Translations under genes and position numbers: made by a program | Shown here: piece after piece, positions 1 through 6,994 of the stretch | Numbering within the stretch: position 1 is the first letter of the stretch | Layout of the letters: every line of letters starts with the position of its first letter | Assembly (NCBI GenBank): GCA_035719045.1 | Contig: DASTGO010000316.1 | Coordinates: 1-9,983 of the forward strand | Reading direction: 5' to 3' | Source of the DNA: DASTGO01 sp035719045 | GTDB lineage: Bacteria > Actinomycetota > Actinomycetes > Actinomycetales > Kineosporiaceae | DNA: 9,983 nt | The notes under the pieces: generated by a model | Seen by the model: the letters and a program-made list of their open reading frames with translations, nothing else | Told to the model about the DNA's origin: nothing | Databases searched by the model: none

Positions 1-1
1 C

Positions 2-3000
2 ACCGGAGCGGTAACCACGGTTGCCGGAGCCGACCCGAGGGGCTCCTGCACTGACAGCAACGTGCCGACGTCCGCCAAGATCCCCCAGGCGTCGGCGTTG
101 ATCAATGACGGCACCTACCTGTATTGGCTGGACAACTGCGGAAGCGGTGCACCGGTCCGACGGATGTCCCTGGCCACCAACGCCGTGTCCACCCTCGTCA
201 ACCCCATCAGCGGCGTCACCTTCCGGTCTCTCACCGTCGGCCCTGACGGAGGGATCTACACAGGAACCAGCGTCGGGTCGGTGCTGCGGATTGACCCGGT
301 CAGCAGGGCCGTCACCACCGTTGCCTCCTCCTTGCCCAACGTGGGGCTGGGCGCCGTGGCGGTGAACTCCTTGACCGCCGACGGGACCAGCTTGTGGGCG
401 ATCGCCACCGGAACCTGTGCCACGGGTGGCGGCCAGTGCGAGGCGATCTTCTCCGTCGATCCCACGACCGGCACGGCGACCGTCTTGGCCGGCTCGGTCA
501 TGGGGACGTGGCGTGGCGTGGCCCCTGGGGTCGCCCTGGTCTCCGCCGGGGACTACCTGTACGACTACGCCAAGGACTACTACCAGCTCAACGGCGTCGA
601 CGTCCTGCGGGAAGGGCTGGGCCGGTGGAAGAAGAGCACCGGGGAGTTCTCCTGGGTGTTCGGGATGAGGGCCGGGCCGGTCTTCAGCGGCGTTTCCCCG
701 CTGGGCCAGGATTACAACTTCGGTCTGGACGTCGCCGGCGGCAGCCTGTACATGGCAGCCCCCTACCAGAAGCGGGTCTTGAAGCTCACCCCGGCCGGAC
801 CGATCGGACCAGCCGGAATGGAGGGCGCCGGCGGCTACAACTGCGCGCAGATCACCGGTTGCACCCCCAGCGCCGGGGACCCCGTGGACCTGGCGTCCGG
901 TGACCTGTTCGAGGCCGCCAACGACCTCACGGTCCCCGGACGGGGCCCGGCACTGAGCTTCACCCGCACCTACGACACACGCCGCGCGGGCACCGCCGGC
1001 CGGCTGGGCTACGGGTGGACCGACAACTACGACTGGCGGCTGAGTACTGACACGAACAGCAGTTCGGCCACCTACGGTCAGGTCACCATCCAGCAGGGCA
1101 ACGGTGCCCAGACCCAGTTCTTCCCCGACGGCCTGGGCGGCTACCAGGCCCCGTCCCGGAGCCTGGCCACACTGACCCACAACGCCGACGGCACCTGGAC
1201 GTACGTGATCCGCCGGACCGCGACCTACACGTTCAACTCCAGTGGCCTCCTGACGGCCATCAAGGACCTGAACGGGTACACCACCACGCTGACGTACTCG
1301 GGAAGCCAGCTGACGAAGGCTACCGACCCCGCCGGCCGCACCCTGACCTTCGGCTACGACGCCAACGGCCGGATCCACACGATCACCGACCCTCTGCCGC
1401 GGACAGTCACCTACACCTACGACACCAACGGCAACCTCACCGGCGTCGTCGATGCCGACGGCCGGACCTGGACCCTCGGCTACGACAGCGCCCACCGGCT
1501 GACGACGATGACCGATCCCCGCGGCAACAGCGTGACCACCGTCTACGACGCCACCAGCGGGAAGGTCACCTCGCAGACCGACCGGCGCGGGAAGACCACC
1601 ACCTTCGCCTACAGCGCTCCCGCGGCGGACGGCAGCACCACCACCACGGTCACCCACCCCGCCGGCAACGTCGACACCTCCACCTTCCTCAACGCCCTCC
1701 TGCTCCAGGAGGTCCGCGGGGCGGGCACCGCTGCGGCGACCACCTGGACGTACACCTACGACCCGGTCACCAGCGGCCGCACCAGCGCCACCGACGGCCT
1801 GGGCCACACCAGCACCGCCACCTACGACGCCAACGGCAACAAACTGACCGTCACCGATGCCCTTGGCCGTACCACCACCAGCACCTACAACGCGTTCAAC
1901 CAGGCGCTGACGGTCACCGACCCCTCCGGGGTGGCCACCACCTACACCTACGACACCCACGGCAACCCGCTGACGGTGTCCAGGCCACTGACCGGCACCG
2001 CTTCCGTGGCGACCACCACCTATGCCTACGGCGACGCCGCCCACCCCGGTGACGTCACCTCCACGACCGATCCGCGCGGCAAGACCACCACCTACACCTA
2101 CGACTCCTACGGCGCGGCCGCCACCGTCACGGACCCGACCGGTCGCAAGACCACCACCAACCACAACGTGATCGGCTGGACCACGAGTGTGGTCGCCCCG
2201 GCCGGGAACGCCACGGGCGGCAACCCCGCCGCACACACCATCACCTACGCCGACTTCACCGGGTTCGGCCGGCCGAAGACCGTCACCGACGCGCTGGGGC
2301 ACGTCACCCGCTACGTCTACGACGCCGACCAGAACCTGACCGACGTCACCGACCCGGCCAACCGGCACACCAGCACCACCTACAACCAGGCCAACCAGCC
2401 GACCGTCGTCACCCGCCCCGACACCACCACGATCGCCAGCAGCTACGACGACAACGGCCGCCTGGTCACCAGCACCGACGCCCTGAACCACGCCACGACC
2501 TACGCCTACGACGCCGCCGACCGCACCGTCTCGGTGACCGACCCCCTCGGCCACACCACCAGCTACGGCTACGACGCCGCGGGGCGACGCACCAGCGTGA
2601 CCGACCCCGGTGGCCACACGACCGGCTACGGCTACGACAACGCCGGACAGGCCACCACCGTCACCGACGCCCGCGGCAAGATCACCACCACCGGCTACGA
2701 CAGCCTCGGCCGACCCGCCACTGTCACCGACCCTGACGGGCACACCACCGTCACCGTCTACGACTCCCTCGGCCGACGCACCCGCCAGGACCAGGGCACC
2801 AGCCAGCCGCTGACCACCACCGGCACCTGGACCTACGACCTGGCCGGCAACCTGCTCACCGACACCGACGGCAACAACCACACCACCAGCTACGGCTACG
2901 ACGACGCGGGCCGGCGCACCAGCACCACCGACCCGCTCAACCAGGCCACCACGATCAGCTACGACCCCGACGGCAACCCCGCCGACACCACCCGGCCCGA

Positions 3001-4945
3001 CGGCACCACCGCCACCCGCACCTGGGACGCTGGCGGTCACCTGACCGGGATCACCTACCCGGCCGGCACCCCCTCGGTCACCTACACCTACGACCCCGCG
3101 GGCCAGCGCTCCGGCATGACCGACGGCACGGGCGACACCAGCTACACCTACGACGCGCTCGGGCGGCTCACCAGCACCCAGCACACCCCCGCCGGTGGCG
3201 GGACGGCCACCACCGTGGCCTACACCTGGGACGCCGCCGGGCGCCTGACCGGGATCACCTACCCGGGCAACCAGACCCTCACCCGCGGCTACGACAACGC
3301 CGACCGGCTGACCACCGTCTCCGACTGGGCCAACCGCACCCTCACCTACGCCTGGGCCGCCAACAACACCCTCACCAGCGTCGCCTACCCCAACGGCGTC
3401 ACCACCAGCAACACCTACGACGCCACCAACAACCTCACCGCCACCACCGCAGCCACGGGCAGCGGCACGGTCCTGGACCTGGCCTACGGCTACGACAACG
3501 CCGGACTGCTCACCAGCGACACCGACCAGACCAACCCCGCCAACCCCCTCACCCGCACCTACACCCACGACCCGCTGGCCCGCGTCAACACCGTCACCGG
3601 TGGTGCCAGCCCCGGCACCTACACCCACGACCCCGCCGGGCAGCTCACCACCGCCGGCGCATCCACCCAGGCCTTCGACGCCGCCGGGCAACTGACCAGC
3701 AGCGGCACCCCCGCCGCCCCCACCACCTACACCTACAACACCCTCGGGCAACGCGCCATCGCCACCACCACACCCACCGGTGGCAACCCCCTCACCACCA
3801 GCTACACCTACGACGCGGCCGGACGCCTCACCACCGCTATCCCGCCCGGCGGAGCCAGCGACACCTACACCTACGACGGCGACGGGCTACGGGCCGCCGC
3901 CGCCCACACCACCGGCACCACCGACACGTTCCTGTGGGACGTTGCCGGCAACCTGCCCCTGCTCCTGCAAGACACCACCAACACCTACCTGTACGGGCTC
4001 GGCTCCAGCCCCTACGCCCAGATCAACCGCACCACCGGCGCCATCACCTACCTGCACGCCGACAACCTCGGCAGCACCCGGACCACCACCGACACCACCG
4101 GCGCCACCACCAGCACCTGGACCTACGACCTGTACGGCAACACCACCAACCACACCGGAACCACCAGCACCCCGTTCCTCTATGCAGGCCAATACCGCGA
4201 CGCCACCACCGGCCTGTACTACCTGCGCGCCCGCTACTACGACCCCACCACCGCCCAATTCCTCACCCGCGACCCCCTCCAACCCCTCACCCGCCAGCCC
4301 TACAGCTACACCAGCGGAAACCCCCTGCAGCACGGTGACCCCACCGGCCTCGTTGACGGCGCTACCTGCACCTGGTGGCTCCTCCAGTGCGGCGGCGTCG
4401 GCGAAGACCTCGCCAACTCAACCGCCACCGTCTTCGTCAACATCGGACGCGGAGCAAGCTTCGGCCTCACCGACCAGATCGCCGACTCGATCTCGCCCGG
4501 CGCCAGCTGCACCGTCGACAGCACCAGCTTCCAAGCACGCTTCAGCCAAGGCCTCGGAGCCGTCGGAGGTATCCTCGTCACCGGCCTCCCCGGCGGAGCT
4601 GCACGACTTGAGGAGGCAGCTGCCGCAAACGCGGGCGAGGACGCGGCTAGGTTTGTCGTTGACTCGGCTGGTAACGTCACCCTCCGCGCGCAGGGGCCGA
4701 GCGGTTGGATGACGGTTTCCGAACACGCAGCACAGCGACTGACAGAGCGTGGCATATCCATCGATGCTCTCGACGCGACACTCCGCCAGCCTTCGTTCCG
4801 GTACTGGCACGAGGGGGCCTGGAAAACGGGCTATTACGATCCCGCCACGAAGGTCTTTGTCGGGACCGTGAATGACACAGTCACGACGGTCATCGGCAGG
4901 GCGAGCCAGAACTACATCAACAACCTGAAGTCGGTGACTCCATGA
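2..4945 (+). CDS. Rhs/YD-repeat polymorphic toxin, 5'-truncated by window edge
   Basis: This is a secreted or surface Rhs-family toxin. Such proteins encase a C-terminal toxin in a YD-repeat shell and deliver it to competing cells. The reading frame is open back to base 2 and its repeat pattern continues there (TGAVTTVAG), so the GTG at 62 is an internal valine and the true start lies upstream. Domains in order: about five propeller-like blades (2-830; LYWLDNC, VLRIDPVSRAVTTV, IFSVDPTTGTATVL, VLKLTPAGP); a DUF6531-like segment (about 875-1090; GDPVDLASGDLF, LSFTRTYD, GYGWTDNYDWRL); dozens of YD repeats (about 1280-4180); the Rhs core (about 4040-4351; GLYYLRARYYDP, FLTRDP), which closes with PLQHGDPTGL matching PxxxxDPxGL; then a tip of about 197 residues. 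Secretion signals would lie outside the window. The stop codon overlaps the next gene by ATGA. The family call is very secure; the toxin activity is inferred. Confidence 0.95.
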   Translation, partial: TGAVTTVAGADPRGSCTDSNVPTSAKIPQASALINDGTYLYWLDNCGSGAPVRRMSLATNAVSTLVNPISGVTFRSLTVGPDGGIYTGTSVGSVLRIDPVSRAVTTVASSLPNVGLGAVAVNSLTADGTSLWAIATGTCATGGGQCEAIFSVDPTTGTATVLAGSVMGTWRGVAPGVALVSAGDYLYDYAKDYYQLNGVDVLREGLGRWKKSTGEFSWVFGMRAGPVFSGVSPLGQDYNFGLDVAGGSLYMAAPYQKRVLKLTPAGPIGPAGMEGAGGYNCAQITGCTPSAGDPVDLASGDLFEAANDLTVPGRGPALSFTRTYDTRRAGTAGRLGYGWTDNYDWRLSTDTNSSSATYGQVTIQQGNGAQTQFFPDGLGGYQAPSRSLATLTHNADGTWTYVIRRTATYTFNSSGLLTAIKDLNGYTTTLTYSGSQLTKATDPAGRTLTFGYDANGRIHTITDPLPRTVTYTYDTNGNLTGVVDADGRTWTLGYDSAHRLTTMTDPRGNSVTTVYDATSGKVTSQTDRRGKTTTFAYSAPAADGSTTTTVTHPAGNVDTSTFLNALLLQEVRGAGTAAATTWTYTYDPVTSGRTSATDGLGHTSTATYDANGNKLTVTDALGRTTTSTYNAFNQALTVTDPSGVATTYTYDTHGNPLTVSRPLTGTASVATTTYAYGDAAHPGDVTSTTDPRGKTTTYTYDSYGAAATVTDPTGRKTTTNHNVIGWTTSVVAPAGNATGGNPAAHTITYADFTGFGRPKTVTDALGHVTRYVYDADQNLTDVTDPANRHTSTTYNQANQPTVVTRPDTTTIASSYDDNGRLVTSTDALNHATTYAYDAADRTVSVTDPLGHTTSYGYDAAGRRTSVTDPGGHTTGYGYDNAGQATTVTDARGKITTTGYDSLGRPATVTDPDGHTTVTVYDSLGRRTRQDQGTSQPLTTTGTWTYDLAGNLLTDTDGNNHTTSYGYDDAGRRTSTTDPLNQATTISYDPDGNPADTTRPDGTTATRTWDAGGHLTGITYPAGTPSVTYTYDPAGQRSGMTDGTGDTSYTYDALGRLTSTQHTPAGGGTATTVAYTWDAAGRLTGITYPGNQTLTRGYDNADRLTTVSDWANRTLTYAWAANNTLTSVAYPNGVTTSNTYDATNNLTATTAATGSGTVLDLAYGYDNAGLLTSDTDQTNPANPLTRTYTHDPLARVNTVTGGASPGTYTHDPAGQLTTAGASTQAFDAAGQLTSSGTPAAPTTYTYNTLGQRAIATTTPTGGNPLTTSYTYDAAGRLTTAIPPGGASDTYTYDGDGLRAAAAHTTGTTDTFLWDVAGNLPLLLQDTTNTYLYGLGSSPYAQINRTTGAITYLHADNLGSTRTTTDTTGATTSTWTYDLYGNTTNHTGTTSTPFLYAGQYRDATTGLYYLRARYYDPTTAQFLTRDPLQPLTRQPYSYTSGNPLQHGDPTGLVDGATCTWWLLQCGGVGEDLANSTATVFVNIGRGASFGLTDQIADSISPGASCTVDSTSFQARFSQGLGAVGGILVTGLPGGAARLEEAAAANAGEDAARFVVDSAGNVTLRAQGPSGWMTVSEHAAQRLTERGISIDALDATLRQPSFRYWHEGAWKTGYYDPATKVFVGTVNDTVTTVIGRASQNYINNLKSVTP
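1280..4180 (+). repeat. YD-repeat (Rhs shell) array
   Basis: Tandem degenerate repeats of about 20 residues follow the pattern TYDxxGxLTxxTDPxGxxT, for example YGYDAAGRRTSVTDPGG. Because third positions are almost always C, the DNA itself is repetitive (recurring acctacgac and accgacccc words). In known Rhs and Tc-toxin structures these repeats form a spiralling beta-cocoon around the toxin. Their near identity at DNA level could promote recombination or assembly collapse. Confidence 0.9.
4352..4945 (+). other. Variable Rhs tip: pretoxin segment plus DUF4258-like toxin domain
   Basis: This region follows the DPTGL motif, the usual core/toxin border and cleavage zone in Rhs proteins. Its first half (about 4352-4690) is a small-residue-rich linker with GASFGLTDQIADS and a GLGAVGGILVTG stretch, typical of pretoxin regions. 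The last 80 residues (from 4706) contain SEHAAQRLTERGIS, then GYYDPATKVFVGTV and TVIGRASQNYINN. The H-x3-R-x3-RGIS opening followed by two short strands fits DUF4258-like domains, which are linked to BECR-fold RNase toxins and toxin-antitoxin loci. The RNase activity is an inference. Codon use relaxes from about 4610 onward, in line with an exchanged tip. Confidence 0.65.
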
Positions 4946-5181
4946 GGATCTCCTACGACCCGACGGCTGACGCCGCCTACATCTACATTGTCGAGTCGGT
5001 TGGTGCTGCAGGTGTCGACTTCACCTATGGCTGCGATCCCGCGGCGGTAGGTGGAATGATCCATCTGGATTTCGACTCCGACGGGCGTCTGGTGGGTCTC
5101 GAAATCCTAGGGGCAAGTTCCAAGCTCCCCGTGGCGATCCTTAGGGAGGCTGAACGAGAACGCGAGAGTGGCGGCCAGTAG
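4942..5181 (+). CDS. DUF2283-like small protein, predicted immunity protein/antitoxin
   Basis: The product has 79 residues and shows the DUF2283 pattern: MRISYDPTADAAYIYIVES at the start, then MIHLDFDSDGRLVGLEILGAS, then a short helical charged tail. DUF2283 proteins are small beta-rich proteins, and I recall them encoded beside DUF4258-type toxins. The ATG lies inside the Rhs stop region (ATGA, 4942-4945), so translation is probably coupled to the toxin; no clear independent ribosome site is visible. Position and coupling make it the likely cognate immunity protein that binds the DUF4258-like tip in the cytoplasm of the producer and its kin. The last residues (ERERESGGQ) fall in DNA that also reads as transposase remnant on the other strand, so the C-terminal tail may have been altered by an insertion junction. 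Family call fairly firm; role inferred. Confidence 0.8.
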   Translation: MRISYDPTADAAYIYIVESVGAAGVDFTYGCDPAAVGGMIHLDFDSDGRLVGLEILGASSKLPVAILREAERERESGGQ

Positions 5182-5501
5182 GTGCCGCAGACACGGCAGG
5201 CACTGGTGGGCTTCGGAGTTGGTGGGCGAACAAGGCTGCCACGGCCGATGACACGGGCGCGATTTCCGGCCACCCCCGGCCTTCGGTGAACGGCCACGAA
5301 GGACGACTTCCGGGCTATCCAGTTCATCCCGGCCGTGCCGGACCGTATCGGCCGCCGCTCCGAGCGCCGGCACCACTCGCAGCACCACCAGACCACAGTT
5401 CCCGCGACTCGGCACCCAACCACAGCCCGCCGCTGCCGCTCGTTCACGTGCGGCCGCAACGCCTCCCACCGCCGAGCCAAGGACTCCGCCACCGCATCCA
5501 C
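5165..5501 (-). pseudogene. ISAzo13-like transposase remnant (N-terminal part, frameshifted)
   Basis: Read on the minus strand from a GTG at 5501, one frame gives LARRWEALRPHVNERQRRAV, matching the N-terminal LRPHLDERQRR helix of ISAzo13-family transposases. The match then moves to another frame with GAAADTVRHGRDEL and KAGGGRK, equivalent to the family's TVxRGxxEL and PGGGRK motifs. Weaker similarity continues in mixed frames (SLVRPPTPKPTSA; LRHLLAATLA, compare LVEPxTxGDPxSxLRWT and RxLAxxL). At least two frameshifts are needed, and the catalytic DDE region is absent. The fragment covers roughly the first quarter of a normal transposase. Its left end overlaps the stop of the DUF2283 gene. This remnant fills most of the otherwise gene-free stretch 5182-5578. 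Called by motif memory, so the exact family and junctions need a search. Confidence 0.7.
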
Positions 5502-5529
5502 CGGGACGTCCGTAGCATGAGCTACCCAC

Positions 5530-5563
5530 CCCGCGGCCCAACAAGACCCTGTTCTGCCGCGGG
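5530..5563. terminator. Strong hairpin, probable bidirectional terminator
   Basis: The arms CCCGCGGC (5530-5537) and GCCGCGGG (5556-5563) pair perfectly. An inner AACA/TGTT stem and a 6-nt loop extend the structure. It lies just past the 3' end of the integrase gene, where transcripts from the left could converge. There is no T-tract, which is common for actinobacterial hairpin terminators. It could instead be linked to an end of the IS remnant. Confidence 0.5.
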
Positions 5564-5565
5564 CC

Positions 5566-5582
5566 CTGAGCCTGAGGCTCAG
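5566..5582 (-). terminator. Small hairpin overlapping the integrase stop codon
   Basis: CTGAGCC and GGCTCAG (7 bp) flank a 3-nt loop and include the integrase TGA (5581-5579). With the larger adjacent hairpin at 5530-5563 it forms a tandem stem-loop pair at the end of the integrase transcript. A T-tract is lacking. Confidence 0.4.
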
Positions 5583-6835
5583 AGCGTTGGCCGAGGCAGC
5601 CTCCGCGCAAGAGCCTGGGCGGCCCGCTGATCAACCTCGGAGACCCACGCGGCGTACACCTTGAGGGTCGTCGTTCCACCGCCTCCGTGCCCGAGGCGTC
5701 CTGCGACGGTGCGAATGTCAACGCCGGCGGCGATGAGTTCGGTGGCGCTGTAGTGGCGCAGTTTGTGCAGCGTGGTGTCGATCCCGAGCCGCTTGACCAT
5801 CCGGTCGTACCGCTGGGTCACGGTGTCCGGGTTCATCGCGACCGATGCGTCGGGGGTGAGCGTGAACAGGTGCCCGCTCGGGCCGATCTTGATGCCGAGT
5901 TGGGCAGCGATGGCGTCGGCCCGGGCCAGGTGTTCCCGGAGGATCTCGACGGTGTCGTCGTCGAGGGCGATCCGGCGTTGCTGGTGGGTCTTGGTGTCGA
6001 GTCGGACCCACCGCTTGTCGATCAGCTTCATGGAGTGGGCGACCGTCAGGACCTTGGCGTCCAGGTCGAGGTCCTCGCGCCAGAGCGCGCAGAGCTCGCC
6101 GCGGCGGGCGCCGGTCGTCATCGCCGTCCAGATCAGTGCGCCCCAGTCGGGGTCCTTCGACGCCTCGGTGAGGATCTGCGCAGCCTCGGCGGGCGCGGGC
6201 GGCTTCGGTTGCGGCGTTGGCGCCGGCGGGGGCTCGACGACGTCCAGCGGGTTCGTACCGATCCAGCGCCAGCGGACAGCGCACTTGAGTGCCGAATTGA
6301 GGACCCAGTGCAGGGACCGGATCGACGACGCTGACAGCGGCTCGCACGGCACCTGCCGGCACCGATCGTCGCACTCGTGGGGCTTCTCGGTCCGGTGCTT
6401 GATGTGCCTGACCTTCCCGCCGCACCGCTCCCGGCAGACCCGCAACTGTGCGTAGAAGCGTTCGACCAGGTCCGGCTCAAGCTTGCTCAGGGGGAGTGAG
6501 CCAAGCACCGGGCGCAGCCGCAATCGGACGTCCCGCTCGTAGCGCGGCTTCGTCGTGGGCCCGACGTCGAGCACCTCCAGGTACCGGTCCAGCAACTGGT
6601 TCAGCGTCGCCCGGGTCCTCGGGTTGCGTCGGTCGTCGACCTCGCTCAGCAGGCGAGTCCGGGCCTTCTCCGCCAGAGAACTGGCCCGCGGCCCAGCGGG
6701 AATCACCTCGGTGAGGTAGTGCTTCTGGCCGGTCGGCGCGTCATGCCCGGCGTAGACCTTCACCCTGAGTGACCCACTCGGCAGCGTCTGGATCGACCCT
6801 CGTTGCCGCTTGTGGCCTGTCGACCCACGTGCCAT
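5579..6835 (-). CDS. Tyrosine recombinase/integrase of a tRNA-targeted element
   Basis: The 418-residue product is a complete phage/ICE-type integrase catalysing site-specific recombination between element and chromosome. Numbered from MARGSTGHKRQRGS, it has a small N-terminal arm-binding-type domain (RGSIQTLPSGSLRVKVYAG), a core-binding SAM-like domain (about 77-195), and a catalytic domain (about 215-410). Expected catalytic residues are present: R244 in TGARRGEL, K282 in TKTHQQRR, H357 and R360 in HKLRH, H383 in LGHGG, and nucleophile Y394 in LKVYA. The core-binding domain has a Cys/His-rich insert (C134, C138, H153, C155, C159, C164). I chose the ATG at 6835 because the frame upstream runs through a hairpin, an inverted repeat and the tRNA T-arm (encoding GSSPTRPT), which is a common false extension. 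No clear ribosome site precedes the ATG, so the mRNA may be leaderless. The gene appears intact. Confidence 0.93.
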   Translation of the reverse strand: MARGSTGHKRQRGSIQTLPSGSLRVKVYAGHDAPTGQKHYLTEVIPAGPRASSLAEKARTRLLSEVDDRRNPRTRATLNQLLDRYLEVLDVGPTTKPRYERDVRLRLRPVLGSLPLSKLEPDLVERFYAQLRVCRERCGGKVRHIKHRTEKPHECDDRCRQVPCEPLSASSIRSLHWVLNSALKCAVRWRWIGTNPLDVVEPPPAPTPQPKPPAPAEAAQILTEASKDPDWGALIWTAMTTGARRGELCALWREDLDLDAKVLTVAHSMKLIDKRWVRLDTKTHQQRRIALDDDTVEILREHLARADAIAAQLGIKIGPSGHLFTLTPDASVAMNPDTVTQRYDRMVKRLGIDTTLHKLRHYSATELIAAGVDIRTVAGRLGHGGGGTTTLKVYAAWVSEVDQRAAQALARRLPRPTL

Positions 6836-6874
6836 GGGATCAGTCGCGCGCGTTTGGATCCACGACTGATCCCA
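6835..6874. promoter_or_regulatory. 12-bp perfect inverted repeat touching the integrase start codon
   Basis: TGGGATCAGTCG (6835-6846) and CGACTGATCCCA (6863-6874) are exact reverse complements, separated by 16 nt. The spacer holds a further 8-bp palindrome, TGGATCCA (6855-6862). The left arm's first base is the A of the minus-strand ATG. This could be an operator for an element-encoded repressor, a leader hairpin controlling integrase translation, or a recombination-accessory binding site. The symmetry is seen directly; the function is inferred. Confidence 0.55.
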
Positions 6875-6883
6875 CGCAAGATC

Positions 6884-6918
6884 GAGGCGCCGCCCCGGAC
6901 CACCGGATGCGGCGCCTC
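6884..6918. terminator. Long hairpin between tRNA and integrase
   Basis: A 10-bp perfect stem, GAGGCGCCGC (6884-6893) with GCGGCGCCTC (6909-6918), encloses an inner CCGG-ACCA-CCGG stem-loop. On the minus strand it lies between the tRNA 3' end and the integrase start, where it could stop tRNA read-through into the integrase. It could also be part of the attachment region. No T-tract follows on either strand. Confidence 0.45.
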
Positions 6919-6944
6919 TTCGTCGGCGTATTGCCTGGTCAGAC

Positions 6945-6958
6945 GGCCCTTGCGGGCC
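6945..6958 (-). terminator. Short GNRA-loop hairpin downstream of the tRNA
   Basis: On the minus strand GGCCC-GCAA-GGGCC forms a 5-bp stem capped by a GNRA tetraloop, beginning 11 nt past the tRNA discriminator base. It is placed to end or process the tRNA transcript. The stem is short and no T-run follows, so this is tentative. Confidence 0.35.
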
Positions 6959-6969
6959 TTCTGCGACGG

Positions 6970-6994
6970 TGGGGCGGGTGGGGCTTGAACCCAC
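6970..6994. other. Predicted attachment-site core in the tRNA 3' end
   Basis: Integrases of this type usually recombine in the T-arm and acceptor 3' half of a tRNA gene, which the element restores on insertion. Here the integrase begins 134 bp from the tRNA 3' end and is transcribed away from it. I found no second copy of this tRNA 3' segment in the window, so the partner att site would lie left of base 1 or has been lost. Exact core limits cannot be seen. Confidence 0.4.

Noticed and set aside
1280..4180. Regular repetitive DNA that could suggest a CRISPR or tandem satellite array
   Set aside because: The repeats are coding YD repeats without constant repeat-spacer structure.
3780..4712. 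A 310-codon open frame on the plus strand inside the Rhs gene
   Set aside because: Pro/Thr/Ala-rich, low-complexity translation caused by the C-rich third positions of the Rhs frame; a shadow of the YD repeats.
5687..6455. Long plus-strand open frames opposite the integrase
   Set aside because: Antisense shadows of a clearly recognisable integrase with all catalytic residues.
5701..6971. An 11-bp direct repeat ctgcgacggtg at 5701-5711 and 6961-6971, considered as att or arm-type sites
   Set aside because: The left copy is inside the integrase coding sequence and the repeat is short for this GC content; no further copies support it.
6836..6994. An upstream extension of the integrase starting with GTG at 6994 (reads MGSSPTRPT...)
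   Set aside because: It begins inside the tRNA T-arm and runs through hairpins and an inverted repeat; the protein-like sequence starts at the ATG at 6835.
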